From the NCBI GenBank assembly GCA_027295745.1, contig JAPUKI010000188.1:1-13439 (forward strand): 13,439 nucleotides of DNA, in the 5' to 3' direction. Each line of letters opens with the position of its first letter. The first letter of the stretch is position 1. Both the position numbers and the translations under genes were made by a program. The notes beneath the pieces are model-generated. The model searched no databases, was not told the origin of the DNA, and saw nothing but the letters and a program-made list of their open reading frames with translations. The DNA comes from Acidobacteriota bacterium. Lineage in GTDB: Bacteria > Acidobacteriota > UBA6911 > RPQK01 > JADFOI01. Positions 7,131 through 12,627 of the stretch are shown here, piece after piece.

Positions 7131-7684
7131 CTTGCCTCCATCAGTTTTCTCAGGGTCTTTAATCCCAGATACATCCGAGACTTGACCGTGGACAGGGGTA
7201 TACCCAGGATTTCTGAGATTTCGTGGAACTTCAGTCCCTGATACTCCTTCATCAAAATAACCGCCTTCTGTTCTTCGGGCAGCTGGCTGAAAACCCCTCT
7301 CAGAAGCTCGACGTCCTCCTTGGCCGCCAGCTCTGTCTCCGGCGTAGTCTCGACGACAGCAAGCTCTGGACCAGCTGGAACACCCTCCTCATCCTGCAAC
7401 GACACCAAGTGCACCCGGCGCTGCCGGCGAAAGCGCATCCGGCACTCGTTCAGGGCAATCTTGTACAGCCAGGAGGAGAATCGCGCCGGATCGGCAAGGC
7501 GATCCAGGTTTGTGTAGGCCTTCGTGAAGGTATCCTGCGTGAGGTCCTGAGCATCAGTACTATTCCCCACATAGCGACAGATAAAACCGTAGATCTTGCG
7601 CTGCCATCTCTCGATTAACTCACCGAAGCAAGCCCGGTCCCCCTGGAGCGCCAATTCCAGGAGGTACTCGTCGCTGCGCTTCAT
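7127..7684 (-). CDS. ECF-type RNA polymerase sigma factor
   Basis: The protein has 185 residues from ATG at 7684. Region 2 is clear (RKIYGFICRYVGNSTDAQDLTQDTFTKAY, with the DAQDLTQDTF polymerase-binding helix at 44-53, then FSSWLYKIALNECRMRFRR). After an acidic linker comes region 4 (LPEEQKAVILMKEYQGLKFHEISEILG, then STVKSRMYLGLKTLRKLM). It directs RNA polymerase to -35/-10 elements recognised by domains 4 and 2. An in-frame ATG at 7711 would add nine residues but has no ribosome binding site. ATG 7684 is preceded by GAGAGAGAAA, similar to the gspG leader, so I chose it. Overlap with the anti-sigma gene shows functional pairing. Being first in a run that leads into gspE-K, it may regulate the secretion operon, which is inference. 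Confidence 0.92.
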   Translation of the reverse strand: MKRSDEYLLELALQGDRACFGELIERWQRKIYGFICRYVGNSTDAQDLTQDTFTKAYTNLDRLADPARFSSWLYKIALNECRMRFRRQRRVHLVSLQDEEGVPAGPELAVVETTPETELAAKEDVELLRGVFSQLPEEQKAVILMKEYQGLKFHEISEILGIPLSTVKSRMYLGLKTLRKLMEAR

Positions 7685-7744
7685 TTTCTCTCTCGGATAA
7701 TCAAGATGCATGGCGAGCCCAAAAAGTCTAAAGTAGTCTAGCCT

Positions 7745-7756
7745 TTACATATGTAA
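7745..7756. promoter_or_regulatory. 12-bp perfect palindrome upstream of the sigma factor gene
   Basis: TTACATATGTAA is a perfect palindrome about 60 bp before the chosen sigma start. It is AT-rich amid GC-richer repeats and could be an operator or part of a promoter. No well-matched -35/-10 pair could be assigned here. Such palindromes can occur by chance, so this is weak. Confidence 0.25.
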
Positions 7757-7799
7757 GAGTAGCACTTACGGCTGATTTTAGGCGACCAGCAACAGACCG

Positions 7800-7939
7800 C
7801 TTCGACACGCCTTCGCGGCCTGAGGCCGCTCCTACATTCTCCCAACCGCAAGGACCGAAAGGTGGGAGCCGCCTCAGTGCGGCAAATGGGCCTTCGGTAC
7901 GCCTTCGCGGCCTGAGGCCGCTCCTACATTCTCCCAACC
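7800..7939. repeat. REP/BIME-like array: two 41-bp direct copies and one inverted divergent copy
   Basis: A 41-bp sequence at 7807-7847 recurs without mismatch at 7899-7939 (offset 92 bp). The match extends leftward to 7800 and 7892 with two mismatches. Each copy holds the palindrome GCGGCCTGAGGCCGC. Between them, 7861-7888 (GGTGGGAGCCGCCTCAGTGC and on) is a divergent copy in reverse orientation. The reverse-strand form GTAGGAGCGGCCTCAGGCCG resembles REP elements widespread in other bacteria. The array lies in the gap between the M23 gene and the sigma gene. Confidence 0.85.
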
Positions 7940-8154
7940 ACCTTCTTGCGCGCACAAGTCGGAGGCGCAGTAGGACTTTTTCTCTAGAACAAGCTTAGAC
8001 TTTCCCCAGGACTCCGCTTAGCTGCTTTTCGGTAACTCCTTGAAGCATTGAGCTTTGGCGATTTCTCTCCCGTTTGGTCCGCCAATTGCTATCACTTCTT
8101 TTGTGCAAGGCAGTCAAGGGATTGCCCCCGGGTAACTTTATGGAGGGGTTTCGC
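7940..8154. other. Non-coding stretch of unknown content upstream of the repeat array
   Basis: No convincing gene is seen on either strand. On the minus strand TTGGCG and CGCCAA (around 8056-8085) form a stem around a purine-rich loop, and AAGC/GCTT forms a small hairpin just after it. A TTGACT at 8112-8117 has no good -10 partner (TGATAG, 8089-8094). The stretch could be the leader RNA of the sigma operon or decayed sequence. I could not match it to a known riboswitch or small RNA. Confidence 0.35.
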
Positions 8155-8183
8155 AAAAAACGGCTCGGGAAACCGGCGAGGCC
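8155..8183 (-). terminator. Possible intrinsic terminator after the M23 peptidase gene
   Basis: On the minus strand GGCCTCG pairs with CGAGCC (one bulged C), with a small inner GG-TTT-CC helix, and is followed at once by G and six Ts. It lies 67 bp after the peptidase stop. The stem is short and bulged, so strength is uncertain. Confidence 0.4.
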
Positions 8184-8250
8184 CCGCCCGGGCACACTGC
8201 ATCTACTGGGTACCGACTATAGTGGAAGAAATGCGGACTAGAGAAATGGA

Positions 8251-9135
8251 CTAATCGGAATCACGGAAGAATCGAAGTGGATTCAGTGGCTGACCGTTCA
8301 GGCGAACTTCATAGTGAAGATGGGGACCAGTGGCACGTCCTGTCGAACCCACATAGCCAATGATATCTCCCTTTTTGACCTTTTGACCCACCTCGACCGT
8401 ATAGCGGTCTAAATGACCATATCGAGTTGAGATGCCGAATTTGTGCTCCAGGGTCACCAGCTTCCCATAGGAGAATCTTAGCCCTGCGGTCACCACCACC
8501 CCGTCAGCCGTAGCGGAGACCTTATTTCCTCGAGGAGCAGAAATGTCGATGCCGGGATGAAAATCGCGTTCTCCACTAAAAGGATCAATCCGGTAGCCAA
8601 ATCCCCCAGAGGGATAGCCACGCACTGGCACGAGAGCCGGGGTGGCTGCCAGGAGAATGCTGCGCGTGTTGTACACATCCTGCAGCTGCCTAAACTGGGC
8701 TTCCAGGCTAATGCTCTTTCGCTCCAGGGAACTAAAATGAATACGGAGACCCTGGGTGTCAAGACTCAGCAGGGGGTTCTCGTAGGCAGAAGGACCGCCC
8801 ACCCCACCGAGACCTTCCTCATCTAAACCAGAAAGGATCTGCAGCTTCGTGGACGTGACCTCCAACGAGGCGAGCTTTTCACTCAACTGCCTGGCCGCCA
8901 AGCGAAAGGTATCGTTCTCTTTGCTCAAATCATAGGAGGTGGCCTGCAACTGTTCATGATCCGTGGTTTTCTTCCACATGTGATAGTAGTGCAAGGTGGA
9001 CAGGGAAAAGGAGGAAAGGAGAACCCCCAGAGCAATCCCCATCGTTAGAAGAAACTTTTGAGAGAGTCTGAATCTGCGAGCAGGTAACTCGGCAGAACGA
9101 GCAATAATGATCGTAAGATCCCCTCTCTTCCTCAT
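8251..9135 (-). CDS. Membrane-anchored M23 family metallopeptidase
   Basis: The protein has 294 residues from ATG at 9135. A short basic cytoplasmic part leads to one membrane helix at about residues 28-48 (FLLTMGIALGVLLSSFSLSTL). A coiled-coil-like region follows (ENDTFRLAARQLSEKLASLE, then SLEAQFRQLQDVYN). The C-terminal LytM/M23 domain has GGFGYRIDP, FHPGID with zinc ligands H193 and D197, GH(241)LDRY and the HLH motif at 272-274. Such enzymes cut peptidoglycan cross-links in the periplasm; all metal ligands are present, so it should be active rather than a degenerate EnvC-type activator. The frame extends 18 codons further upstream, but ATG 9135 has CGAGGTGAT just before it and gives a normal topology. 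It has its own promoter and is a single gene, not clearly tied to the secretion operon. Confidence 0.93.
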   Translation of the reverse strand: MRKRGDLTIIIARSAELPARRFRLSQKFLLTMGIALGVLLSSFSLSTLHYYHMWKKTTDHEQLQATSYDLSKENDTFRLAARQLSEKLASLEVTSTKLQILSGLDEEGLGGVGGPSAYENPLLSLDTQGLRIHFSSLERKSISLEAQFRQLQDVYNTRSILLAATPALVPVRGYPSGGFGYRIDPFSGERDFHPGIDISAPRGNKVSATADGVVVTAGLRFSYGKLVTLEHKFGISTRYGHLDRYTVEVGQKVKKGDIIGYVGSTGRATGPHLHYEVRLNGQPLNPLRFFRDSD

Positions 9136-9204
9136 CGCATCACCTCGTCGAGCAACAGCACAGTATGAACTCCATCCGCTAACAAGCAAAAAGCACTAAA
9201 GTAC

Positions 9205-9234
9205 ATAGTAAAAAGTCCAGTTAGACTGTGTCAA
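9205..9234 (-). promoter_or_regulatory. Sigma-70-type promoter for the M23 gene
   Basis: On the minus strand a perfect TTGACA -35 (9229-9234) is followed, after 18 bp, by TACTAT as -10 (9205-9210, 4 of 6 consensus bases including the key TA and final T). Transcription would start near 9198, giving a leader of about 60 nt before ATG 9135. Confidence 0.65.
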
Positions 9235-9433
9235 GCCAATGGAGAAACCTCTCCCATTTAAACGACTTCCTGACGGTGTTCCTGCTCAATGTGAGTTCGT
9301 CTGAAACGACTGATTTCTGGACTTGCACGGCCAATATTCTAACGCTAATCGAGCCGAGGGAACAGTGACGGCTGTCACCACTAGTACGAAAAGAATCTGT
9401 CCCGTCTCAATCCCCCCGAAGCTGAAAGAAGTC
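9235..9433. other. Gap between tmRNA 3' end and the M23 promoter
   Basis: No gene is seen. On the minus strand GTGAC-AGCC-GTCAC (near 9366-9379) makes a 5-bp hairpin after the tmRNA, but no T-run follows, so it is a poor terminator. No direct repeat of the tmRNA 3' end was found, so there is no sign of an integrated element using ssrA as its attachment site. Confidence 0.4.
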
Positions 9434-9795
9434 TGGTGGAGGCGGTGGGAATCGAACCCACGTCCGAAAGCCTTCGGTTGCAGAATCTACATGCTTATCC
9501 GCTTTCTTTTTTGTCATCCAAATCAGGCAAATAAAAGCGGCAATAACACCTGCTTGAATGTCCCTCAGTCATTTTCTCAACGATCCCCTGAAGGAAACAG
9601 GATAGCTGAAAAGCCCGCAAAAGCGACGTCTTACCCGTTCCGCGGGCTGAGCGAGTTTGACGGCTGCGTTTTAATTACGCAGCGAGTGGTAACTGTTCGT
9701 TGGCAGTTATTTTTGTTTGCCACTGATTTGCGAGGTTGTGGCACCTCGGCATGCATCTACAGCCTCAACTACTCCCGTCGAAGCCAATCGCCCCC
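9434..9795 (-). ncRNA. ssrA: Transfer-messenger RNA (tmRNA)
   Basis: The gene is 362 nt and one-piece. The 5' end GGGGGCGATTGGCTTCGACG is the classic tmRNA start. The 3' end has a T-arm (GTGGGTTCGATTCCCAC), CGCCTCC pairing with the 5' GGGGGCG (one G-U), a discriminator A and an encoded CCA at 9434-9436. The 5' CTGTAGATGCAT and the 3' AAGCATGTAG strands form helix 2. The tag frame lies at 9675-9704, and its stop codon is in the loop of a GCTGCGT/ACGCAGC hairpin, as in helix 5 of other tmRNAs. With SmpB, tmRNA rescues stalled ribosomes and marks the incomplete protein for proteolysis. Certainty is very high; the exact 5' end was placed from the acceptor stem. Confidence 0.97.
9675..9704 (-). 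other. tmRNA proteolysis-tag reading frame (ANEQLPLAA, stop)
   Basis: GCC at 9702-9704 is the likely resume codon, preceded by TAACT, similar to the TAGTC seen before the E. coli resume codon. Nine codons read ANEQLPLAA, then TAA and a second in-frame-independent TAA close by. The LAA end is the usual ClpXP-type degron. The alternative frame starting at GCA, 16 bases upstream, has no nearby stop and a poor ending, so it was rejected. Confidence 0.88.
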
Positions 9796-9808
9796 GAACT
9801 ACTTATCC

Positions 9809-9838
9809 AGTATACCTTCTAGAACCACACAGTTGCAA
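9809..9838 (-). promoter_or_regulatory. Promoter for tmRNA
   Basis: TTGCAA (9833-9838) and TATACT (9809-9814) are separated by 18 bp on the minus strand. The -10 matches 5 of 6 consensus bases. It ends 13 bp before the mature 5' end, consistent with a short leader removed by RNase P. Confidence 0.65.
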
Positions 9839-9874
9839 TAAAATCACTCCTCCTCGCTTCCTCTCACCTGATCG

Positions 9875-10597
9875 TCACTTTACAGCAACACATCTGTAGC
9901 ACAGAGTAAATTCTTTCTTCTGATCCAGCCAGTCCAGATAGTAGCAGGCGATGGGGCCCATGACACAGCAGACAAACAGGGTCATCAGTTCCAAGGGAAA
10001 AAGTAAGACGCGACTTATCCCGATTCGATCCTGAAAGACTATCTTCGGGATATAGGTCAATCGCTGACCGATATAATGGAAATATCCTCCCAAGGGCTGC
10101 ACTGCGATCTCTTGGAAGCCGATCGACTCCAGCAGTGATTTCAACGCGTACTGAGTAAATCGAAAATAGTCATAGGGTTGCTGGTGTTCGTGCCATCCCT
10201 GAGGAGCAGTCAGATAAAGACCGCCTCCGGGTTTGAGAACACGGTAGATTTCCCTTAAGACTTCCTTGGGGTCCGGAACATGTTCCAGGACCTGAATTTG
10301 GAGCACCACGTCCACACTGTGAGCTGCTAAAGGGATGGCCGCCAGATCGGCACAGATGTGAAGTCTGGAATAATCCCAGGTAGGATCTCCCACTTTGGAA
10401 TCGAGCGCCAGATATAAATGATCTACAAAGTGTCCAGGAAAACGGACTTCCCCAGCTCCCGCATCCAGAACCACGGCGTGCTCAAATTGTGGCCTGGCTG
10501 ACTGGACAAAGGCTTCTATTGAATACTCCAGAGGATTGATCCGGCGTTTCAGCGGTTCCGGCAGCCAGTTGTATACCCGAAGATAAAAATCTGGCAC
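9875..10597 (-). CDS. Class I SAM-dependent methyltransferase (Methyltransf_11-like)
   Basis: The protein has 240 residues if GTG 10597 is the start. Motif I VVLDAGAGEVRF (about 42-53) binds S-adenosylmethionine. An acidic motif II-like residue lies in HLYLALDSKVGD, then LQIQVLEHVPDPKEVLREIYRVLKPGGGLYLTAP covers the post-motif region. The DYFRFTQYALKSLLESIGF segment is common in methyltransferases near polysaccharide or lipid genes. The C-terminal part (VLLFPLELMTLFVCCVMGPIACYYLDW) is hydrophobic and may touch the membrane. The substrate cannot be told. No ATG fits. The frame also has GTG at 10690, but the extra 31 residues are low-complexity and partly encoded by a heptanucleotide array, so I prefer 10597 (VPDFYLRVYNWLPEPLKRRI). 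Neither start shows a ribosome binding site. It ends 79 bp before the tmRNA 5' end. Confidence 0.83.
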   Translation of the reverse strand: MPDFYLRVYNWLPEPLKRRINPLEYSIEAFVQSARPQFEHAVVLDAGAGEVRFPGHFVDHLYLALDSKVGDPTWDYSRLHICADLAAIPLAAHSVDVVLQIQVLEHVPDPKEVLREIYRVLKPGGGLYLTAPQGWHEHQQPYDYFRFTQYALKSLLESIGFQEIAVQPLGGYFHYIGQRLTYIPKIVFQDRIGISRVLLFPLELMTLFVCCVMGPIACYYLDWLDQKKEFTLCYRCVAVK

Positions 10598-10607
10598 GGG
10601 GAGAGAA

Positions 10608-10649
10608 TACAGAATCCAGAAGCCAGAAGCCAGGAGGCAGGAGGCAGAG
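10608..10649. repeat. 6-unit heptanucleotide array upstream of the methyltransferase
   Basis: On the plus strand the phased units are TACAGAA, TCCAGAA, GCCAGAA, GCCAGGA, GGCAGGA and GGCAGAG. It is the same family as the array before gspF and, as there, stops exactly 10 bp before the likely start codon. Its gene-proximal end, GGATTCTGTATTCTCTCCCC on the minus strand (10598-10617), matches 10957-10976 on the plus strand at 18 of 20 bases. Confidence 0.85.
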
Positions 10650-10695
10650 GAAGAAGTTCTGACCGGCTGAACCCCTGCCCACCTGGCCACCTGGC

Positions 10696-10756
10696 CCGTG
10701 GGCTAAAGCCCACGGCTCTGTGTCTGAGCCTCGTCAGCTCCGTCAGAGCCGCAGGC
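10696..10756. repeat. Palindromic mosaic repeat (hairpin, linker, half of second hairpin)
   Basis: CCGTGGGC-TAAA-GCCCACGG (10696-10715) is an 8-bp stem with a 4-base loop. Next comes a linker in which GGCTCTG (10714-10720) can pair with CAGAGCC (10744-10750). Then CCGCAGGC (10749-10756) starts a second hairpin whose other arm, GCCTGCGG, is found at 10919-10926 beyond an inserted element. The pattern resembles bacterial interspersed mosaic elements built from small palindromes. Confidence 0.75.
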
Positions 10757-10918
10757 TTCAGAGGGTGTCGCAAAAGTCAGCTGACCCAGGTTTCTTGAGT
10801 AGGGGCGCACAGCCGTGCGCCCTATAACCCGTTGACAAACAGAGATTTGTGGGCGCACGTCTGTGCGCCCCTACATGCCTTAATCAAGGTCAAGACGCCT
10901 TTTGCGACACCCTCTTCA
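10757..10918. mobile_element. 154-bp MITE-like element with TTCA target duplication
   Basis: The element proper is 10761-10914. Its ends are a perfect 16-bp terminal inverted repeat, GAGGGTGTCGCAAAAG and CTTTTGCGACACCCTC. TTCA stands directly outside both ends (10757-10760 and 10915-10918), as expected for a 4-bp target-site duplication. No transposase is encoded, so movement would need one supplied elsewhere. Removing the element and one TTCA restores a perfect hairpin CCGCAGGC-TTCA-GCCTGCGG, which supports the boundaries independently. It carries a further inverted repeat inside. Confidence 0.82.
10799..10874. repeat. Inner inverted repeat nested in the MITE-like element
   Basis: The arms at 10799-10822 and 10851-10874 (outer end GTAGGGGCGCAC, 24 nt each) are inverted copies with one mismatch. 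Each arm is itself nearly palindromic (GGGCGCAC-AGCC-GTGCGCCC). It may be a separate repeat that inserted into the element, or the element's own core. Confidence 0.75.
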
Positions 10919-10945
10919 GCCTGCGGGCCGTACCCATATCTCTCC

Positions 10946-11003
10946 TTCTTGATTCTGGATTATGAATTCTCTCCCCTGTCAGGTGTCAGCTGTCGGCTGT
11001 CCT
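10946..11003. repeat. Two heptanucleotide arrays side by side, upstream of coaE
   Basis: The phased units TTCTTGA, TTCTGGA, TTATGAA (10946-10966) belong to the family seen before gspF and the methyltransferase. After TTCTCTCCC, the units CTGTCAG, GTGTCAG, CTGTCGG, CTGTCCT (10976-11003) belong to the family inside gspI and gspJ. Both families thus occur in one composite. It ends 21 bp before the coaE ATG. Confidence 0.8.
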
Positions 11004-11024
11004 GCTTCATGCTACTATCTCGCT

Positions 11025-11639
11025 ATGCTGAAGGTTGGGCTGACGGGCGGCATTGGCTGCGGCAAAAGCCACATCCTCAGAGAATTCCACAAACTTGGGG
11101 TTTACACCATAGACGCCGATGAAATTGCCCATCAAGTCATTCTTCCCAAGCAACCCGCCTACGGGAAAATCCTCGACACATTTGGGCCTGAGATTCTGGC
11201 ATCGGATCAGACTATCGATCGGAAGAAACTCGGCAAAGTGATCTTCTCTGATGAGAAAGCACGGCAACAGCTAAACCAGATCGTGCATCCCTTTGTCCGT
11301 GAGGAGGAGGCCAGCCGCGTCGCCGAGTTTGAAAACCAAGAGACTCCGAGATCTCCTATGATTATGGTTGACGCTGCCCTGATGGTTGAAACGGGATCCT
11401 ATCGAAAATACGACTTTGTCATCGTGGTGTATTGCCAGCCTGGGGTTCAGCTCCAGCGTTTGATTTCCCGCGACAGGTTCTCCCAAGAGGAGGCGCTGCA
11501 GCGAATCGGCAGCCAGATGCCGCTTCTGGAGAAGATCAAATATGCCGATTACATCATTGAAAACTCGGGACGACTCTCTGAGACCAATAAACAAGTGAAA
11601 CAAATCTTCACTGAATTGCTCAATCGATGGGAAGGGTGA
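11025..11639 (+). CDS. coaE: Dephospho-CoA kinase
   Basis: The protein has 204 residues, the normal family length. The P-loop GGIGCGKS is at residues 8-15, followed by GVYTIDADEIAHQV with D30 and D32 near the catalytic site. RKKLGKVIFSDEKARQQLNQIVHPFV, VDAALMVETG and ISRDRFSQEEALQRIGSQMP complete a full CoaE. It phosphorylates the ribose 3'-OH of dephospho-CoA, the last step of coenzyme A synthesis, in the cytosol. The frame continues 21 codons upstream through heptanucleotide repeats, but ATG 11025 gives the usual MLKVGLTGG start. No Shine-Dalgarno is visible. A TACTAT at 11013-11018, 6 bp before the ATG, could make a near-leaderless transcript, which is speculative. This is the only plus-strand gene in the window. 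Confidence 0.96.
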   Translation: MLKVGLTGGIGCGKSHILREFHKLGVYTIDADEIAHQVILPKQPAYGKILDTFGPEILASDQTIDRKKLGKVIFSDEKARQQLNQIVHPFVREEEASRVAEFENQETPRSPMIMVDAALMVETGSYRKYDFVIVVYCQPGVQLQRLISRDRFSQEEALQRIGSQMPLLEKIKYADYIIENSGRLSETNKQVKQIFTELLNRWEG

Positions 11640-11647
11640 GGTCGGAA

Positions 11648-11682
11648 CAGCTGACACCTGACTCCTGACAGAAGACTCCTGA
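11648..11682. repeat. 5-unit heptanucleotide array between coaE and the convergent gene
   Basis: The units are CAGCTGA, CACCTGA, CTCCTGA, CAGAAGA, CTCCTGA in phase, then a sixth degenerate unit CTCCTAT (11683-11689) that contains the stop codon (11686-11688) of the minus-strand gene. The 16-mer at 11647-11662 is the exact inverse of 10978-10993, so coaE lies between 16-bp inverted repeats. Confidence 0.85.
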
Positions 11683-11685
11683 CTC

Positions 11686-12627
11686 CTATCCGGAATGAAT
11701 CAACATAGCCGCCAGGAGGGGAATCATGATCTCGTGATGACCGGTTAAGGCGATTCCCGTCCCTCCTTCCAGAACGGGCCGTTCCACGACATTTTTGGTG
11801 GGCCGGTAATGCTGAATGAAGTCAAGATTGGCGGTGGTGAAGTTCTTGAGTGGCTGCCCCACGTTGCGGACAAGTGCCACGGCTTTCAGGAAAACCTCTG
11901 GAAGAATCACGGCAGATCCCAGATTCAAGTAAACTCCCCCCTCATTGAGAAGCGAGACTTGTTGTGTGAAGATTCGAAAGTCGATTTGTGAGCCCTTTCC
12001 CATGGCTTCCCCAGAAGCCTTTGGATGGTTGTGAATAATGTCGGTACCGATAGCGATAAAAACCGCCAGGGGGATGTCCTTCTGATGTGCCTTGAGCAGC
12101 AGGGAGAGTTCCGGGTACTTGGTATCGTATTGCTTCAGGAAATCGCCCACTGACTCCCCAATACCCTGCCCCGCCTGGGCCCCTTCGGAGATGGCTTGAT
12201 TCAGGAACTCTCCCGTCTCTCGAGCCATTCCGAAGGCTCCCGAGCCCAGTTGCTCCCCTACCTCCTCTGAGGTAGCACCGCTCAGCGCGATCTCAAAATC
12301 ATGAATCATGCCGCTTCCATTGGTGGCAAGTGCTGTCACAAAACCTCGCTCCATCAGGTCAAGCAGCACGGGCGCCAATCCAACTTTGACAACATGGCCA
12401 CCAAACCCCCAGATAATGGCCCGCCCTGTTTCCCGTGCTTTTCTTATCTTTTCCACCAGAGTGCGCAGGTCATTGGCCCCCAGAAGTTTGGGCAGCGAGG
12501 CCGTGAAGGCCGAGAGCGAATCTTCGCTTAAGGGCTGAGCAAAGTGCTTGACACCCACCTTGCTGGGACGGGATTCAAGCGGATAATCCCTGATCTTGTC
12601 GGCCTTGAACTCTTTATACTTGGACAT
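11686..12627 (-). CDS. Conserved-looking protein of unknown function, co-transcribed with uvrA
   Basis: The protein has 313 residues, with no signal peptide or clear membrane helix, so it is probably cytosolic. I cannot name the family with confidence. Strong motif-like stretches are GFGGHVVK (74-81), TNGSGMIHDFE (102-112), IGTDIIHNHP (193-202), NLGSAVILPEVF (225-236), HYRP (273-276), GGTG (288-291) and LTGHHEI (294-300). The glycine-rich turns after beta strands, then TNGSGMIHD, suggest a Rossmann-like fold. The layout faintly recalls deoxyhypusine-synthase-like NAD-binding proteins, but that is inference only. The many conserved-looking His/Asp residues suggest an enzyme or metal site. ATG 12627 overlaps the uvrA stop by 14 bp, so it is translated with uvrA. 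Its stop codon falls inside a heptanucleotide repeat unit. Confidence 0.85.
   Translation of the reverse strand: MSKYKEFKADKIRDYPLESRPSKVGVKHFAQPLSEDSLSAFTASLPKLLGANDLRTLVEKIRKARETGRAIIWGFGGHVVKVGLAPVLLDLMERGFVTALATNGSGMIHDFEIALSGATSEEVGEQLGSGAFGMARETGEFLNQAISEGAQAGQGIGESVGDFLKQYDTKYPELSLLLKAHQKDIPLAVFIAIGTDIIHNHPKASGEAMGKGSQIDFRIFTQQVSLLNEGGVYLNLGSAVILPEVFLKAVALVRNVGQPLKNFTTANLDFIQHYRPTKNVVERPVLEGGTGIALTGHHEIMIPLLAAMLIHSG

Noticed and set aside
7800..7939. CRISPR-like direct repeats
   Set aside because: Only two copies with one 51-bp gap that itself contains an inverted diverged copy; no cas genes. This fits REP-like repeats better.
7728..7955. Short minus-strand open frame over the REP array
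   Set aside because: It is only the translation of GC-rich repeats; no start signal or family likeness.
8000..8100. c-di-GMP-I riboswitch
   Set aside because: Only short fragments look similar; the GNRA tetraloop, its receptor and the full P2/P3 stems cannot be drawn.
9434..9460. tRNA gene at the T-arm and CCA end
   Set aside because: The T-arm and acceptor belong to tmRNA; there is no anticodon arm, and the matching 5' acceptor strand is 350 nt away.
9323..9841. 172-residue plus-strand open frame
   Set aside because: It lies antisense across the whole tmRNA gene, which is certain from its ends, tag and hairpins; no protein-like motif is seen.
10761..10914. Full insertion sequence
   Set aside because: Only 154 bp long with no transposase frame, so it is at most a non-autonomous element.
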